Positions 17,936 to 27,462 of a stretch of 64,000 bases of DNA are shown here, one piece after another. The notes under the pieces are model-generated. The model saw only the letters and a list, made by a program, of their open reading frames with translations, did not search any database and was not told where the DNA came from. The stretch comes from Pseudomonadota bacterium (GTDB taxonomy: Bacteria > Pseudomonadota > Gammaproteobacteria > Burkholderiales > Burkholderiaceae), in assembly GCA_963205525.1 (NCBI GenBank), contig CAUJJP010000217.1, positions 4,867 through 68,866 of the forward strand, read 5' to 3'. The first letter of the stretch is position 1. Each line of letters opens with the position of its first letter. The position numbers and the translations under genes were made by a program.

Positions 17936-19710
17936 CAGAAGGCCTCCACCGGCATCGCCAGCACCGCCTCGCCGCCGCCGACCACGCTGTCGCGCAGACC
18001 CGGCACGCGGCTCAGGACGTGCTCGGCGTAGCCGTGCGCGGTGGCGATCTTGGCGCGCATGAAGTCGGCCTCCTCGCCGGCCGCGAGCCTGTCCTCGGCG
18101 GCAAGCAGGGCGCGCGCCATCTGCCAGCCGGCGACCAGGTTGCCGGCCAGCAGCAGGTAGGGCACCGAGCCGGCGTAGGCCGCGCCGGGCTGCGCCTTGG
18201 CGTGGCCGACCATCCAGTCCACGACCTCGAGGTAGGCCTCGCGCGCCGCGCGCAGGCGCCTCAGCATGCTGCGCGCGGCGGCGCTGTCGCGCGCCGCGAG
18301 CAGCGCCTCGGTCGCCGCCACCTGCGACGCCAGCGCGCGTGCGGTGGCACCGCCGTCGCGCAGCGTCTTGCGGCCCACGAGGTCGTTGGCCTGGATCGCG
18401 GTCGTGCCCTCGTAGATGGTCAGGATCTTGGCGTCGCGGTAGAGCTGGGCGACGCCGGTCTCCTCGATGAAGCCCATGCCGCCGTGCACCTGCACCGCCA
18501 GGCTCGCCACCTCCAGGCTCATCTCGGTCGAGAAGCCCTTCACCAGCGGCACCAGGAATTCGTAGAAGGCCTGGTTCTGCGCCCGCGTCGCGGCGTCCGG
18601 GTGGACGTGGGCGGCGTCGAAGGCGGCCGCGGCGACGCCGGCCATGGCGCGGCAGCCTTCGGTGAAGGCGCGCATCGCCAGCAGCATGCGCCGCACGTCG
18701 GGGTGGTGGATGATGCCGCCGCCGGCCGGCGTGCTGCCGTCCACCGAGCGGCCCTGCACGCGTTCGCGCGCGTAGCTCACCGCCATCTGGTAGGCACGCT
18801 CGGCAAGCGCGATGCCCTGCACGCCGACCGCGTAGCGCGCGGCGTTCATCATCACGAACATGTAGGCCAGGCCCTGGTTCTCCTGCCCCACCAGCTGGCC
18901 CACGGCGCCGCCGTGGTCGCCGTACTGCAGCACCGCGGTCGGGCTGGCCTTGATGCCCAGCTTGTGCTCCAGGCTCACGCACTGCACGTCGTTGCGCGTG
19001 CCGTCGGGCAGGATCTTGGGCACGATGAACAGGCTGATGCCCTTCACCCCATCAGGCGCGCCCACCACGCGCGCGAGCACCAGGTGGACGATGTTGTCCG
19101 CCATGTCGTGCTCGCCGTAGGTGATGAAGATCTTGGTGCCGAAGATGCGGTAGCTGCCGTCGGGCTGCGGCTCAGCGCGCGTGCGCACCGCCGCCAGGTC
19201 GCTGCCGGCCTGCGGCTCGGTGAGGTTCATGGTTCCGGTCCAGGCGCCCGAGATCATGGGCGGCAGGCAGGTCTGCTGTTGCTCGGCCGAGCCGGCGGTG
19301 AGCAAGGCCTCGATCGCGCCGTCGGTCAGCAGCGGGCACAGCGCGAAGCTGAGGTTGGCGCTGTTGAGGATCTCGGTGCAGGCAAAGCCTATGGTCTTGG
19401 GCAGGCCCTGGCCGCCGAACGCCGTCGGGTGCTGCAGGCCCTGCCAGCCACCCTCGACGAAGGCGCGGAAGGCCTGCTTGAAGCCGGGGCTGGTGCTCAC
19501 CCGGCCGTCCTGCAGCGTCGCGGGCTGGACGTCGCCGCTGCGGTTCAGCGGTGCGACCACCGCCTCGTTGAACCTGGCCGCCTCCTCCAGCACCGCCTGT
19601 GCGGTGTCGGCACCGGCATCCTCGAAGCCCGGCAGGCGGGCGACGGCCTCGATGTCGGCGAGTTCGCGCAGCACGAACATCATGTCGCGGACGGGGGCGC
19701 GGTAGCTCAT
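17935..19710 (-). CDS. Acyl-CoA dehydrogenase (long form, DmdC/FadE5-like)
   Basis: This 591-residue FAD enzyme introduces the alpha-beta double bond into an acyl-CoA and passes electrons to ETF. The length, the N-terminal [17 protein letters not shown] and the extra C-terminal domain place it in the long subgroup that includes 3-methylmercaptopropionyl-CoA dehydrogenase (DmdC). Key blocks are [42 protein letters not shown] and [20 protein letters not shown]. Substrate range cannot be read from sequence. The genes for its electron acceptor, etfB-etfA, lie directly upstream on the same strand, and a hairpin lies in the gap between. Confidence 0.92.
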   Translation of the reverse strand: MSYRAPVRDMMFVLRELADIEAVARLPGFEDAGADTAQAVLEEAARFNEAVVAPLNRSGDVQPATLQDGRVSTSPGFKQAFRAFVEGGWQGLQHPTAFGGQGLPKTIGFACTEILNSANLSFALCPLLTDGAIEALLTAGSAEQQQTCLPPMISGAWTGTMNLTEPQAGSDLAAVRTRAEPQPDGSYRIFGTKIFITYGEHDMADNIVHLVLARVVGAPDGVKGISLFIVPKILPDGTRNDVQCVSLEHKLGIKASPTAVLQYGDHGGAVGQLVGQENQGLAYMFVMMNAARYAVGVQGIALAERAYQMAVSYARERVQGRSVDGSTPAGGGIIHHPDVRRMLLAMRAFTEGCRAMAGVAAAAFDAAHVHPDAATRAQNQAFYEFLVPLVKGFSTEMSLEVASLAVQVHGGMGFIEETGVAQLYRDAKILTIYEGTTAIQANDLVGRKTLRDGGATARALASQVAATEALLAARDSAAARSMLRRLRAAREAYLEVVDWMVGHAKAQPGAAYAGSVPYLLLAGNLVAGWQMARALLAAEDRLAAGEEADFMRAKIATAHGYAEHVLSRVPGLRDSVVGGGEAVLAMPVEAF

Positions 19711-19735
19711 GAGGGGTTCTCCTTCGGTGGCATGG

Positions 19736-19766
19736 ACAAAGGGCGCCGGGCGTGGCCGCGGCGCCC
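19736..19766 (-). terminator. Hairpin between etfA and the acyl-CoA dehydrogenase gene
   Basis: Read on the minus strand, a 7-bp stem GGGCGCC / GGCGCCC with a 12-base loop is followed by only three T. It may be a weak terminator or attenuator that makes the acyl-CoA dehydrogenase gene less expressed than etfBA. Confidence 0.4.
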
Positions 19767-19786
19767 TCGCTTGGCAGCGATGCGGG

Positions 19787-20719
19787 TCAGAGCTTGCCGA
19801 CCAGCTCGGGCACCGCCTGGAACAGGTCCGCTTCCAGGCCGTAGTCGGCGACCGCGAAGATCGGCGCCTCCGGGTCCTTGTTGATGGCGACGATGACCTT
19901 GGAGTCCTTCATTCCGGCCAGATGCTGGATCGCGCCGCTGATGCCGCAGGCGATGTACAGCTGCGGCGCCACGATCTTGCCGGTCTGCCCGACCTGCCAG
20001 TCGTTGGGCGCGTAGCCGGCGTCCACCGCGGCGCGGCTGGCGCCGAGCGCGGCGCCGAGCTTGTCCGCCAGCGGGGTCAGCACCTCGTCGAACTTCTCGC
20101 TGCTGCCCATGGCGCGGCCGCCGCTGACGATGATCTTGGCCGCCGTCAGCTCCGGCCGGTCGAGCTTGGCGATCTCGCTGCCGACGAAGCTGCTGCGGCC
20201 GGAATCGGCCACCGCCGCCAGGCTCTCCACGGCTGCGCTGCCGCCGCTGGCCGCGGCAGGGTCGAAGGCGGTGCCGCGCACCGTGATGACCTTGATCTTG
20301 TCGGCGCTCTTGACGGTGGCGATCGCGTTGCCGGCGTAGATCGGGCGCTCGAAGGTGTCGGCGTCGACGACGCGGGTTGCGTCGCTGATCTGCGCCACGT
20401 CCAGCAGCGCGGCCACGCGCGGCGCCACGTTCTTGCCGTGCGCGGTGGCCGGGAACAGGATGTGGCTGTAGCTGGCGGCGATGGCGAGCACCTGGGCGGC
20501 GACGTTCTCCGCCAGCTGCTCGCCCAGGCTGGCGCCGTCGGCGTGCAGCACCTTGGCCACGCCGGCGATCTGCGCCGCCGCCTGCGCGGCTGCGCCGGCG
20601 TTGTGGCCGGCCACCAGCACGTGCACGTCGCCGCCGCAGGCGCGCGCGGCGCTCACGGTGTTCAGGGTCGCGGCCTTGAGGCTGCCGTGGTCGTGTTCGG
20701 CTATGACGAGTGCGGCCAT
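19787..20719 (-). CDS. etfA: Electron transfer flavoprotein alpha subunit
   Basis: This 310-residue alpha subunit binds FAD and shuttles electrons from acyl-CoA dehydrogenases to the quinone pool through ETF:ubiquinone oxidoreductase. The C-terminal FAD domain has the typical blocks [52 protein letters not shown] and [17 protein letters not shown]. The N-terminal half ([19 protein letters not shown]) is the adenine-nucleotide-hydrolase-like fold. The start lies one base after the etfB stop, so the subunits are made together. Confidence 0.97.
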   Translation of the reverse strand: MAALVIAEHDHGSLKAATLNTVSAARACGGDVHVLVAGHNAGAAAQAAAQIAGVAKVLHADGASLGEQLAENVAAQVLAIAASYSHILFPATAHGKNVAPRVAALLDVAQISDATRVVDADTFERPIYAGNAIATVKSADKIKVITVRGTAFDPAAASGGSAAVESLAAVADSGRSSFVGSEIAKLDRPELTAAKIIVSGGRAMGSSEKFDEVLTPLADKLGAALGASRAAVDAGYAPNDWQVGQTGKIVAPQLYIACGISGAIQHLAGMKDSKVIVAINKDPEAPIFAVADYGLEADLFQAVPELVGKL

Positions 20720-20720
20720 C

Positions 20721-21470
20721 TCAGATCACCTTCGCTTCGTTCTTCAGCTTGTCGACCAGGGCGGCGACATCGGCCACCTTGACGCCGGCGCCGCGCTTGG
20801 GCGGCTCGGACACCTTCAGCGTTGCGATGCGCGGCGTCACGTCCACCCCCAGGTCGGCGGGCTTGACGACCTCCAGCGGCTTCTTCTTGGCCTTCATGAT
20901 GTTGGGCAGGGTGACGTAGCGCGGCTCGTTCAGGCGCAGGTCGGTGCTCACCACCGCCGGCAGCGCCAGCGCCACCGTCTCCAGGCCGCCGTCGACCTCG
21001 CGCGTGACCTGGGCCTTGCCGTCGGCCAGCACCAGCTTGCTGGCGAAAGTGCCTTGCGGCCAGCCGGCGAGCGCGGCCAGCATCTGGCCGGTCTGGTTGC
21101 AGTCGTCGTCGATCGCCTGCTTGCCCAGCACCACGAGCTGCGGCTGCTCCTTGTCGACCAGCGCCTTCAGCAGCTTGGCCACCGCCAGCGGCTGCAGCTC
21201 GGCGTCGGTCTCGACCAGGATGGCGCGATCGGCGCCGATCGCCATCGCGGTGCGCAGCGTCTCCTGGCATTGCGTGACGCCGCAGGAGACCGCGATCACC
21301 TCGGTGGCGACGCCCTTCTCCTTCAGCCTGACCGCCTCCTCGACGGCGATCTCGTCGAAGGGGTTCATGCTCATCTTGACATTCGCGATGTCGACTCCGC
21401 TGCCGTCGGACTTCACGCGTACCTTCACGTTGTAGTCGACGACGCGCTTGACCGGTACCAGCACCTTCAT
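20721..21470 (-). CDS. etfB: Electron transfer flavoprotein beta subunit
   Basis: This 249-residue beta subunit of ETF holds the AMP that stabilises the dimer. It starts with the standard [16 protein letters not shown] and contains the family signature [16 protein letters not shown] and the AMP/recognition-loop region [26 protein letters not shown]. The frame runs 24 codons further upstream, but homology begins at ATG 21470, preceded by AGGAG-like sequence. It is the first gene of the etfB-etfA group, and the acyl-CoA dehydrogenase downstream is a likely electron donor. Confidence 0.96.
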   Translation of the reverse strand: MKVLVPVKRVVDYNVKVRVKSDGSGVDIANVKMSMNPFDEIAVEEAVRLKEKGVATEVIAVSCGVTQCQETLRTAMAIGADRAILVETDAELQPLAVAKLLKALVDKEQPQLVVLGKQAIDDDCNQTGQMLAALAGWPQGTFASKLVLADGKAQVTREVDGGLETVALALPAVVSTDLRLNEPRYVTLPNIMKAKKKPLEVVKPADLGVDVTPRIATLKVSEPPKRGAGVKVADVAALVDKLKNEAKVI

Positions 21471-21591
21471 TCGCGCAGCTCCTGTGGGATGGAAAGACAG
21501 ACCGGGTCCGATTCTAGGAGCCGGGGCGGCGGCGGCCCGCACGGGCTGGCGCGACGCCCGAGCGGGCCAGGGTAAAAATCGAACGACCGTG

Positions 21592-22890
21592 CTATTTTAC
21601 ATCGTGCAGCGCAGCATGGGCGCCGCGATCGACGTCCACCCGAGTCAGCAGCAGGATGCCGGCGATGAAGAACAGGCCGGTGAACAGGATCGCCAGCCGA
21701 TGATTGCCCGCGCTGAGCAGGGTCACCAGGCCATAGGTCAGCGGACCGACGATGGCCGACAGACGGGTGGCAAACGCCCACAGGCCGAAGAACTCGGCAC
21801 GCTGCGCCTGCGGCGCGAACAGCGCCGCCAGCGCGCGCCCGGCCGACTGGCTGGACCCCATGCACAGGCCGGCGAGCACCGCTGCGACCCAGAACAGCGG
21901 CGCCGTCTCGGCCAGGAAGGCCAGCACCGTCATCAGCACCCAGCCCCACAGCGTGACGGTCAGCGCCGGCCGGTGGCCGATGCGGTCCTGCCAGTAGCCG
22001 AAGGCGAAGGCGCCGATCGCCGACGCGATGTTGACCAGGAACACGAGCAGCATGGTCTGGGTCTGCGCGAAGCCCAGCACCTGCTCGGCATAGACCGCGG
22101 CGAGCGCGATCACGACCGCGATGCCGGCCTGGTAGGCCAGCGCGCAGGCGAGCAGCCAGACGAAGTCGCGGTAGCGCCTGGCCTGACCCCAGGTGCGGCG
22201 CAGGCGCTGCAGCGAGGCCGTCACGCCTGCCGCCGCCGCCGGCTGCGCGAGCGCGCGCTCCTGCAGCAGGGCGAAGGTCGCAGTCGCGGCCAGCAGGTAG
22301 ACCGCCGCGGTGATGAGCATGGTCACCGGCACGAAGCGCGTCGCCGTCCAGCCCTGCCCCTGGGCCCAGATCACGAAGCCCAGGCTCAGGCCCAGGGTCA
22401 GCATGCCGCCGCAGTAGCCGAAGCTCCAGCCCCAGCCGGAGACGCGGCCGAGCGCCTCGCGCCGCGCCAGCTCGGGCAGGAAGGCCGCAATCAGCGCCTC
22501 GCCCCAGGCGTAGCAGAGGTTGGAGACCACCACCGCGGCCACCGCCAGCCAGAGGTCGCCGGGGCCGGCGAACGCGAGCAGCGCGGTCGCCGCCACGCAG
22601 CCGGCGGTGGCGAGCGCGAGCAGCTTCTTCTTCGCCGCCCGCAGGTCGGCCCAGGCGCCGATGGCGGGCATGCTCAACATCACGATCAGGCTGGACAGCG
22701 CCAGGGTGAGCGTCCAGGCGAAGGTGGCCCAGTCGGCGTTGCCCGCCACCACGCCGACGAAGTAGGCGTTGAAGACCGCCGTCAGCACCACCGTCGTGTA
22801 GCCGGAGTTGGCGAAGTCGTACATCGCCCAGCCGAAGACCTCGCGCCGGCTGACGCCGGGGTTCAGGGTCTCAGGGTCGAACAAGGCCAT
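21592..22890 (-). CDS. UMF1 family MFS transporter
   Basis: This 432-residue protein with about twelve hydrophobic segments belongs to the UMF1/Atg22-like branch of the major facilitator superfamily. The N-terminus ([20 protein letters not shown]) and the first loop ([17 protein letters not shown]) are characteristic. Fungal relatives export amino acids from the vacuole, and bacterial members have no proven substrate. The gene stands alone, 121 bases downstream of the etfB start on the same strand, and is preceded by the Na/Pi transporter gene. Confidence 0.88.
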   Translation of the reverse strand: MALFDPETLNPGVSRREVFGWAMYDFANSGYTTVVLTAVFNAYFVGVVAGNADWATFAWTLTLALSSLIVMLSMPAIGAWADLRAAKKKLLALATAGCVAATALLAFAGPGDLWLAVAAVVVSNLCYAWGEALIAAFLPELARREALGRVSGWGWSFGYCGGMLTLGLSLGFVIWAQGQGWTATRFVPVTMLITAAVYLLAATATFALLQERALAQPAAAAGVTASLQRLRRTWGQARRYRDFVWLLACALAYQAGIAVVIALAAVYAEQVLGFAQTQTMLLVFLVNIASAIGAFAFGYWQDRIGHRPALTVTLWGWVLMTVLAFLAETAPLFWVAAVLAGLCMGSSQSAGRALAALFAPQAQRAEFFGLWAFATRLSAIVGPLTYGLVTLLSAGNHRLAILFTGLFFIAGILLLTRVDVDRGAHAALHDVK

Positions 22891-23030
22891 CGGTGCTCCG
22901 CGCAGGCGCCCGCACAGGGGGATGCGACAGGCAGCGGTCGGCCCTCGGGCCTGCTGCCCGTGGCAGCGGGCCGAGCGGGCATTCTGTCATCCGGCACCCG
23001 CACCCGGCCGGGCCGGCGCCAGCGACCCCC

Positions 23031-24728
23031 TCAGCCTGCGCCGCCGGGCGTCGCCGACGCCGTGCCCCCGTTGCCGACGCGGACCGCGGGCACGCGCAGC
23101 GGCAGCTCGCCGGCGGCGTCGAGCACCGGGTAGGCCGCCGCCGCCACGTGGGCGTGGATGCGCGCGAGGTCGCGCACCACGTCCAGGTGCAGGGTGCTGG
23201 ACTCCAGGCTCTCGCGGCGCGCCTCGCGCAGGCGCTCGAAGTGGGCCTCGGACGCCGCCTCCACCGCGCGCCGGAACGCGCTCTTGCGATCCAGCAGCGC
23301 GTGCGCCACCTTCAGGTCCTGCGACACCAGCAGCGCCAGCGCCAGCCGCAGGTCGTCCTGCAGCTGGCGGTGCAGGGTCCGGATCTCGGCCGCGCCGTCG
23401 TCGGAGAAGCTGAGTCGGCGCTTGATCTTCTTGCCCGCGAGGTCGAGCAGGTTGCGGTCGACGATGTCGCCGATGTGCTCGAGGTTGATCGCGAAGGCCA
23501 TGATCTCCATCGCGCGCCTGCCCTCGGTCTCGTCCAGGCTGTCGCGCGTGACCTTCACCAGGTAGAGCTTGATCGCCTCGTGCAGGCGGTCGATGGTGTC
23601 GTCGGCGTCGGCCACCGCCTGCACCTGCTTGCGGTCGCCGTCCATCAGGGCCTGCATGGCGTCGTCCAGCATGTGCTGGACCAGGTCGCCCAGGTGCAGG
23701 GTCTCGCGCGTGGCGCTGGCCAGCGCCAGCGGCGGCGAGTCCAGCGCCGCCGCATCCAGGTAGCGCGGTGCCGCCGGGTCCGGGGGCAGCTGGGGGTCGG
23801 GCAGCAGGCGCTGCAGCGCGCGCGCGACCGGCCCCAGCCAGGGCAGGAAGACGAGCGCCAGCGCGAGGTTGAACCCCAGGTGCGCGCCCGCCACCAGGCG
23901 CGCCGGGTCGCCGATCCAGCGCTGCAGCCACAGCGCCAGCAGGCTGCTCAGCGGCAGCAGGGCCAGGGCCCCTGCGGCGCGCATGGCGAGGTTGCCGATA
24001 GACAGCCGCCGGCCGGCGGGCGAGCGCGTGCCAGCCTCCAGCACCGGGTTGAGCGCCGTCCCCAGGTTGGCGCCGAGCACGAGGGCGATCGCCGCCGCCG
24101 GGGTCAAGAAGCCCGAGCCCGCGAGTGACATCGTCAGCAGCACCACCGCCAGGCTGGAGTGCGCCGCCCAGGCCGCCAGCGCACCGAGCAGCAGGCTGCC
24201 CAGCGGCGCCGCGGTGAGCGCCTGCAGGACCGCACGCGAGGACGGTGCGTGCTCGGCCGGCGCCAGCGACTGCAGCAGCGCGTGCAAGGCCAGCAGCATC
24301 AGCCCGAGGCCGATCGCGCAGCGACCGAGGTCGCGTGCCCGGGTGCGCCGGCCGCGCCGAAACAGCAGCACCCCCAGCGCCAGCAGCACCGGCGCCGCCG
24401 CCGAGATATTGAAGGACAGCAGCTGCGCCACCAGCGCGGTGCCGATGTTGGCGCCCAGCATCACCGCCAGCGCCGGCATCAGCGGCACCAGCCCGCCGGA
24501 CGCCAGCGAGACCGTCCTCAGCGCGGTGGCGGTGCTGCTTTGCACCAGCAGCGTGACCCCGGCGCCGGCGAGCAAGGCCCGCGCGCGGTTGCCCAGCGCC
24601 GCGCCCAGCCAGCGTCGCAGGTCGCTGCCGGCGGCGCGCACGATGCCGCTGTGCACCATGTGCAGGCCCCACAGCAGCAGCGCCACGCCGCCCAGGAGGT
24701 CGAGCAGGATGGAGGAGCCCTCAGGCAT
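23031..24728 (-). CDS. Na+/phosphate cotransporter family protein with PhoU-like tail
   Basis: This 565-residue inner-membrane protein has two Na/Pi cotransporter (NptA/YjbB type) repeats in the first 330 residues. Each carries a QSSTATA-like motif (LVQSSTATALRTVSLASGG in the first; AAHSSLAVVLLTMSLAGSG in the second, where the glutamine is replaced). The C-terminal 220 residues form helices with the PhoU-like pattern (AFAINLEHIGDIVDRNLLDLAGKK). YjbB of E. coli exports phosphate, and related proteins import it with sodium. No Pho box was identified. The gene is monocistronic or leads into the UMF1 gene. Confidence 0.9.
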   Translation of the reverse strand: MPEGSSILLDLLGGVALLLWGLHMVHSGIVRAAGSDLRRWLGAALGNRARALLAGAGVTLLVQSSTATALRTVSLASGGLVPLMPALAVMLGANIGTALVAQLLSFNISAAAPVLLALGVLLFRRGRRTRARDLGRCAIGLGLMLLALHALLQSLAPAEHAPSSRAVLQALTAAPLGSLLLGALAAWAAHSSLAVVLLTMSLAGSGFLTPAAAIALVLGANLGTALNPVLEAGTRSPAGRRLSIGNLAMRAAGALALLPLSSLLALWLQRWIGDPARLVAGAHLGFNLALALVFLPWLGPVARALQRLLPDPQLPPDPAAPRYLDAAALDSPPLALASATRETLHLGDLVQHMLDDAMQALMDGDRKQVQAVADADDTIDRLHEAIKLYLVKVTRDSLDETEGRRAMEIMAFAINLEHIGDIVDRNLLDLAGKKIKRRLSFSDDGAAEIRTLHRQLQDDLRLALALLVSQDLKVAHALLDRKSAFRRAVEAASEAHFERLREARRESLESSTLHLDVVRDLARIHAHVAAAAYPVLDAAGELPLRVPAVRVGNGGTASATPGGAG

Positions 24729-24875
24729 CTTGTTCAGTCATGTCCGGCGCCGCGCGCCACCCGGCACGTCTGCCTGCGGACCATGATGCCGGCGCCCGCA
24801 TGCCGCAGCAAGCGCAGGGGCGGGCCGCGCCGCTGGCCCCGCCCGTGCTGCCCGCACCGCCCGCACCGCACGGGT

Positions 24876-26456
24876 TCAGCCGGAGCCAAAGCGCTGCGCC
24901 GCCTGCGCGATCGCCGCCAGCTTGGCCTCGGCGATCTGCAGCGAGCAGATCGGGTTGTCGGCAAAGGTGGCGAAGCCGCAGTCCGGATGCAGCAGCAGGC
25001 GCTCGGCACCGAACAGCGAGACCGCGCGCCCGATGCGCGCCGCGACCTCGTCCACCGACTCGACGCCGGCGTGCTTCTGGTTCACGACCCCGACGCCGAT
25101 GCGCGCGTCGGCGGGCAGCTGCTGCAGCAAGGCCATGTCGCCCGCGCGCGGCGTGCAGGCCTCGAGCAGGTAGGCGCCGACGCGCATCGCCGCCAGCGTG
25201 TCCACCAGCGGCGCATAGCTGCCGGACAGCGCCACCGACTCGTCGGGCGTCCAGTTGCCGCGGCACACGTGCAGCGCGATGCGCTCGCGCGGCAGGCCCT
25301 CGATCACCGCGTTCACCAGCTCGCGCGCGAAGCCGAGTTCGTGCGCCGGGCCCTGCGACTCCGACAGCGCACCGCACATGAAGCTGCGCTGGTTCTTGGC
25401 GCCGCTGAACACCACCTCCGACAGCACCGGTTCGTCGAGCTGGACCAGCGAGGCACCGGCGTCCAGAAGCTCGACCAGCTCCTCGCGCAGCACCTGAACG
25501 ATGTCGGCGGCGATCTGCTCGCGGCTGGCGTAGACCTTGTCGGCGATGCAGTCCATCCACATCGTGCGCGTCAGCAGGTAGGGTCCGGGCAGCGCGACCT
25601 TGATCGGCGCCGCGGTCTGGCTGCGCAGGAAGTCCAGCTCGTGCAGCGCCAGCGGCCGGCGGCGCCGGATGCGGCCGAACACGCCGGGGTGGCGCACCTC
25701 GGCGGCCGGCACGTCCAGCGCCCGCAGCTCGGCCTCGAAGGCCTGCGGGTCCTCCACCAGCGGCAGCAGGTCGGTGAGCGGCACCAGCTGGCAGTTCTCC
25801 AGCCGGGTGGCGACGAAGCTGGCATAGCTGTCGCGGCGCTGCTCGCCATCGGTGTAGAGCACGGCACCGGCACGCTGCTGGGCGGCGGCGATCAGGCGCA
25901 CCGCGTCGTCGGCCGTTTCCTGGAACGCGGCCTCGTCGAGCCGTCCCTGCACGTAGGCGTGCATGGCGTCCACCAGCCAGCGCGGGCGCGGCCAGCTGCC
26001 CATGCTGGTGACCGCCAGCGGCGGCACTGCCGGCGCCGGCGCCGGGGCGCGCCGCGCCCGCGGCTCCTGCACCAGGAGGGGCTCGCCACGCGCCGGCAAG
26101 GGCGCGGCGGGCGAACGCGCCGGCAAGGGCGCGGCGGGCGAACGCGCCCCCATCGGCGCAGCGGCCGAATGCGTCGGCGCGGCGGCCGATCGCTCGGCGA
26201 GCGCGCCCTTGCAGACCAGGAAGCTGCGCTGGCGGCCCTCGCGCGTCCAGGACACGAGCTCGTTCTTCGTCATCCGGCACCAGGCCGGCAGGTCCTCGTC
26301 GACCGAGACCTCGGTCGAGCGGATCTCCAGCAGCCCGCCGCGCGGCAAGGGGTCGATGTGGCGGCGTATCAGCAGCAGCAGGCCGTTGCCGCAATCGAGG
26401 TCGCCGCCGTCGAAGGAGACGTCGGGCGCGTGGGTGTGGGTGGCACTGGCTTGCAT
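24876..26456 (-). CDS. TusA-like sulfurtransferase fused to a MetE C-terminal-type zinc domain
   Basis: This two-domain protein has 526 residues. Residues 10-85 form a TusA-like domain: Cys22 in DLDCGNGLL takes the place of the sulfur-carrying Cys of TusA (CPxP becomes CGNG), and LPAWCRMTKNELV matches the second half. Residues 88-150 are an Ala/Pro linker with a repeated nonapeptide. Residues 150-526 form a cobalamin-independent methionine synthase (MetE) catalytic-type barrel with zinc ligands His396 and Cys398 (LHVCRGNW), Glu432 (LLEAC) and Cys493 (HPDCGF), plus the QLDEP motif at 339-343. The MetE N-terminal domain is absent. The start at 26456 has GAGGA 8 bases upstream; an ATG at 26498 is the alternative. 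It lies downstream of a dsrE-like and a free tusA-like gene. A zinc-dependent thiol methyl- or sulfur-transfer reaction is inferred; the real substrate is unknown. Confidence 0.85.
   Translation of the reverse strand: MQASATHTHAPDVSFDGGDLDCGNGLLLLIRRHIDPLPRGGLLEIRSTEVSVDEDLPAWCRMTKNELVSWTREGRQRSFLVCKGALAERSAAAPTHSAAAPMGARSPAAPLPARSPAAPLPARGEPLLVQEPRARRAPAPAPAVPPLAVTSMGSWPRPRWLVDAMHAYVQGRLDEAAFQETADDAVRLIAAAQQRAGAVLYTDGEQRRDSYASFVATRLENCQLVPLTDLLPLVEDPQAFEAELRALDVPAAEVRHPGVFGRIRRRRPLALHELDFLRSQTAAPIKVALPGPYLLTRTMWMDCIADKVYASREQIAADIVQVLREELVELLDAGASLVQLDEPVLSEVVFSGAKNQRSFMCGALSESQGPAHELGFARELVNAVIEGLPRERIALHVCRGNWTPDESVALSGSYAPLVDTLAAMRVGAYLLEACTPRAGDMALLQQLPADARIGVGVVNQKHAGVESVDEVAARIGRAVSLFGAERLLLHPDCGFATFADNPICSLQIAEAKLAAIAQAAQRFGSG
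26091..26144 (-). repeat. 27-bp tandem repeat in the linker of the TusA/MetE-like gene
   Basis: Two identical 27-base units (26091-26117, 26118-26144) encode ARSPAAPLP twice in the Pro/Ala linker between the two domains. A third, diverged part lies beside them. The repeat is in frame and probably lets linker length vary. Confidence 0.8.
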
Positions 26457-26537
26457 GTCATCGTCCTCGGGGCGGCGGCGGTTCGGCGCCGCCGGCACAC
26501 GCCGCCGCAGCCGACCTTGCCCCTGTTGCCGGGGGTG

Positions 26538-26900
26538 TCAGTAGCTGACGCTGGGACAGCCTTCGCCCATGAACTCGACCAGCTTGGCGCCGCCGACGAT
26601 CAGCGCGCCCGGAATGAGCGCGGCCTCGTCGAGCTTGCGCTTCTTGAAGCAGGGCGAGCAGACGTAGATCGTGCCGCCGGCCTTGACGAAGTTGGCCATC
26701 AAGTCCTTCAGCGGCGCAAATCCCTCCTCGTGGATGTCGTCGGCGTAGCCGGGCTGCGCCAGGCGCACGGCCTCGATCGACAGGAAGACCATCGCCTCCT
26801 TGTCGGACGCGACGGCGGCGTTGGCAACCACGAAGGCGACGGTCGCCTTGTCGCTGTCGTTCTTGGCGTGGGTCAGGCTGACGAGGAATTTTCCGGCCAT
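26538..26900 (-). CDS. DsrE family sulfur-relay protein
   Basis: This 120-residue protein has the DsrE/DsrF-like fold. Residues 1-30 read MAGKFLVSLTHAKNDSDKAT, and the C-terminal part holds YVCSPCFKKR (Cys81, Cys84) and a third cysteine, Cys115. Proteins of this family carry persulfide sulfur and exchange it with TusA. The gene sits between a free TusA-like gene (52 bases upstream) and the TusA/MetE-like fusion gene (81 bases downstream), all on one strand, which supports a shared sulfur relay. A ribosome-binding site AAAGGA precedes the start. Upstream of that is a G-rich tract on the template strand. Confidence 0.88.
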   Translation of the reverse strand: MAGKFLVSLTHAKNDSDKATVAFVVANAAVASDKEAMVFLSIEAVRLAQPGYADDIHEEGFAPLKDLMANFVKAGGTIYVCSPCFKKRKLDEAALIPGALIVGGAKLVEFMGEGCPSVSY

Positions 26901-26915
26901 GCTGCGGTCCTTTCT

Positions 26916-26945
26916 GGGGGTGGGTGGGGGTGGGTGGGTTGGGGG
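26916..26945 (+). other. G-quadruplex-capable tract upstream of the dsrE-like gene
   Basis: Six runs of three to five G are separated mostly by single T. This lies on the template strand of the dsrE-like gene, 16-45 bases before its start and between the TusA-like and DsrE genes. One-base loops predict a very stable quadruplex. Confidence 0.6.
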
Positions 26946-26952
26946 TCGCGGA

Positions 26953-27183
26953 TCAGGCGTCGTCGCGGCGCGCGCGTATCCAGTACTCGGGAGCCGCCAT
27001 CTGCAGCAGCTCGTGGCCGGTCAGGCGGCAATAGGCCGGGATGTCCTGCGGCGCACCGGCGTCGCGCGCCACCAGCCTGAGCACCCGGCCCGGCATCGCG
27101 CGCAGGCGGTTGCGCAGCTCGAGCACGAGTTCGCCGCAGCCCATGTCCCCGGCGTCCCAGCTTTCGTCGTGGCTCCAAGACAT
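26953..27183 (-). CDS. Free-standing TusA-like sulfurtransferase
   Basis: This protein of 76 residues is TusA-sized. ESWDAGDMGCGELVLELRNRLRAM puts Cys16 at the position of the TusA sulfur-carrier Cys, followed by the two-helix pattern and IPAYCRLTGHEL (Cys52), which resembles the same part of the fused domain in the gene downstream. As in that domain, the usual CPxP is CGEL. The frame extends upstream, but the ATG at 27183 begins right where TusA homologues begin. It is the first gene of the tusA-dsrE-fusion set. The 279 bases upstream hold no gene that could be supported. Confidence 0.78.
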   Translation of the reverse strand: MSWSHDESWDAGDMGCGELVLELRNRLRAMPGRVLRLVARDAGAPQDIPAYCRLTGHELLQMAAPEYWIRARRDDA

Positions 27184-27462
27184 GCAAACAGGCTCCCGTG
27201 CGGTGGTGGCGGCGGCGCGCGCCAGGGGCCCGGCCGTGCTGCCGGGGCCATGTGCGGTGCTCGCCCAGGGGCGCGCGGGCCTTGGTTGCCGTCGGCAAGC
27301 TGCCGACCCATCAGCCCACCCGGGGCATGACAGCCAATGCGCGCGCGAAAGTCGGATCGACGCGTCGCCAGGCCGTCCATCATCCGCGGCACCTGCGCAC
27401 GCCCTGCGGTTCCACCGGGGACGCGCGCCGCGCTGCAACAACGGCCTTGAGACGCGGGCAGT

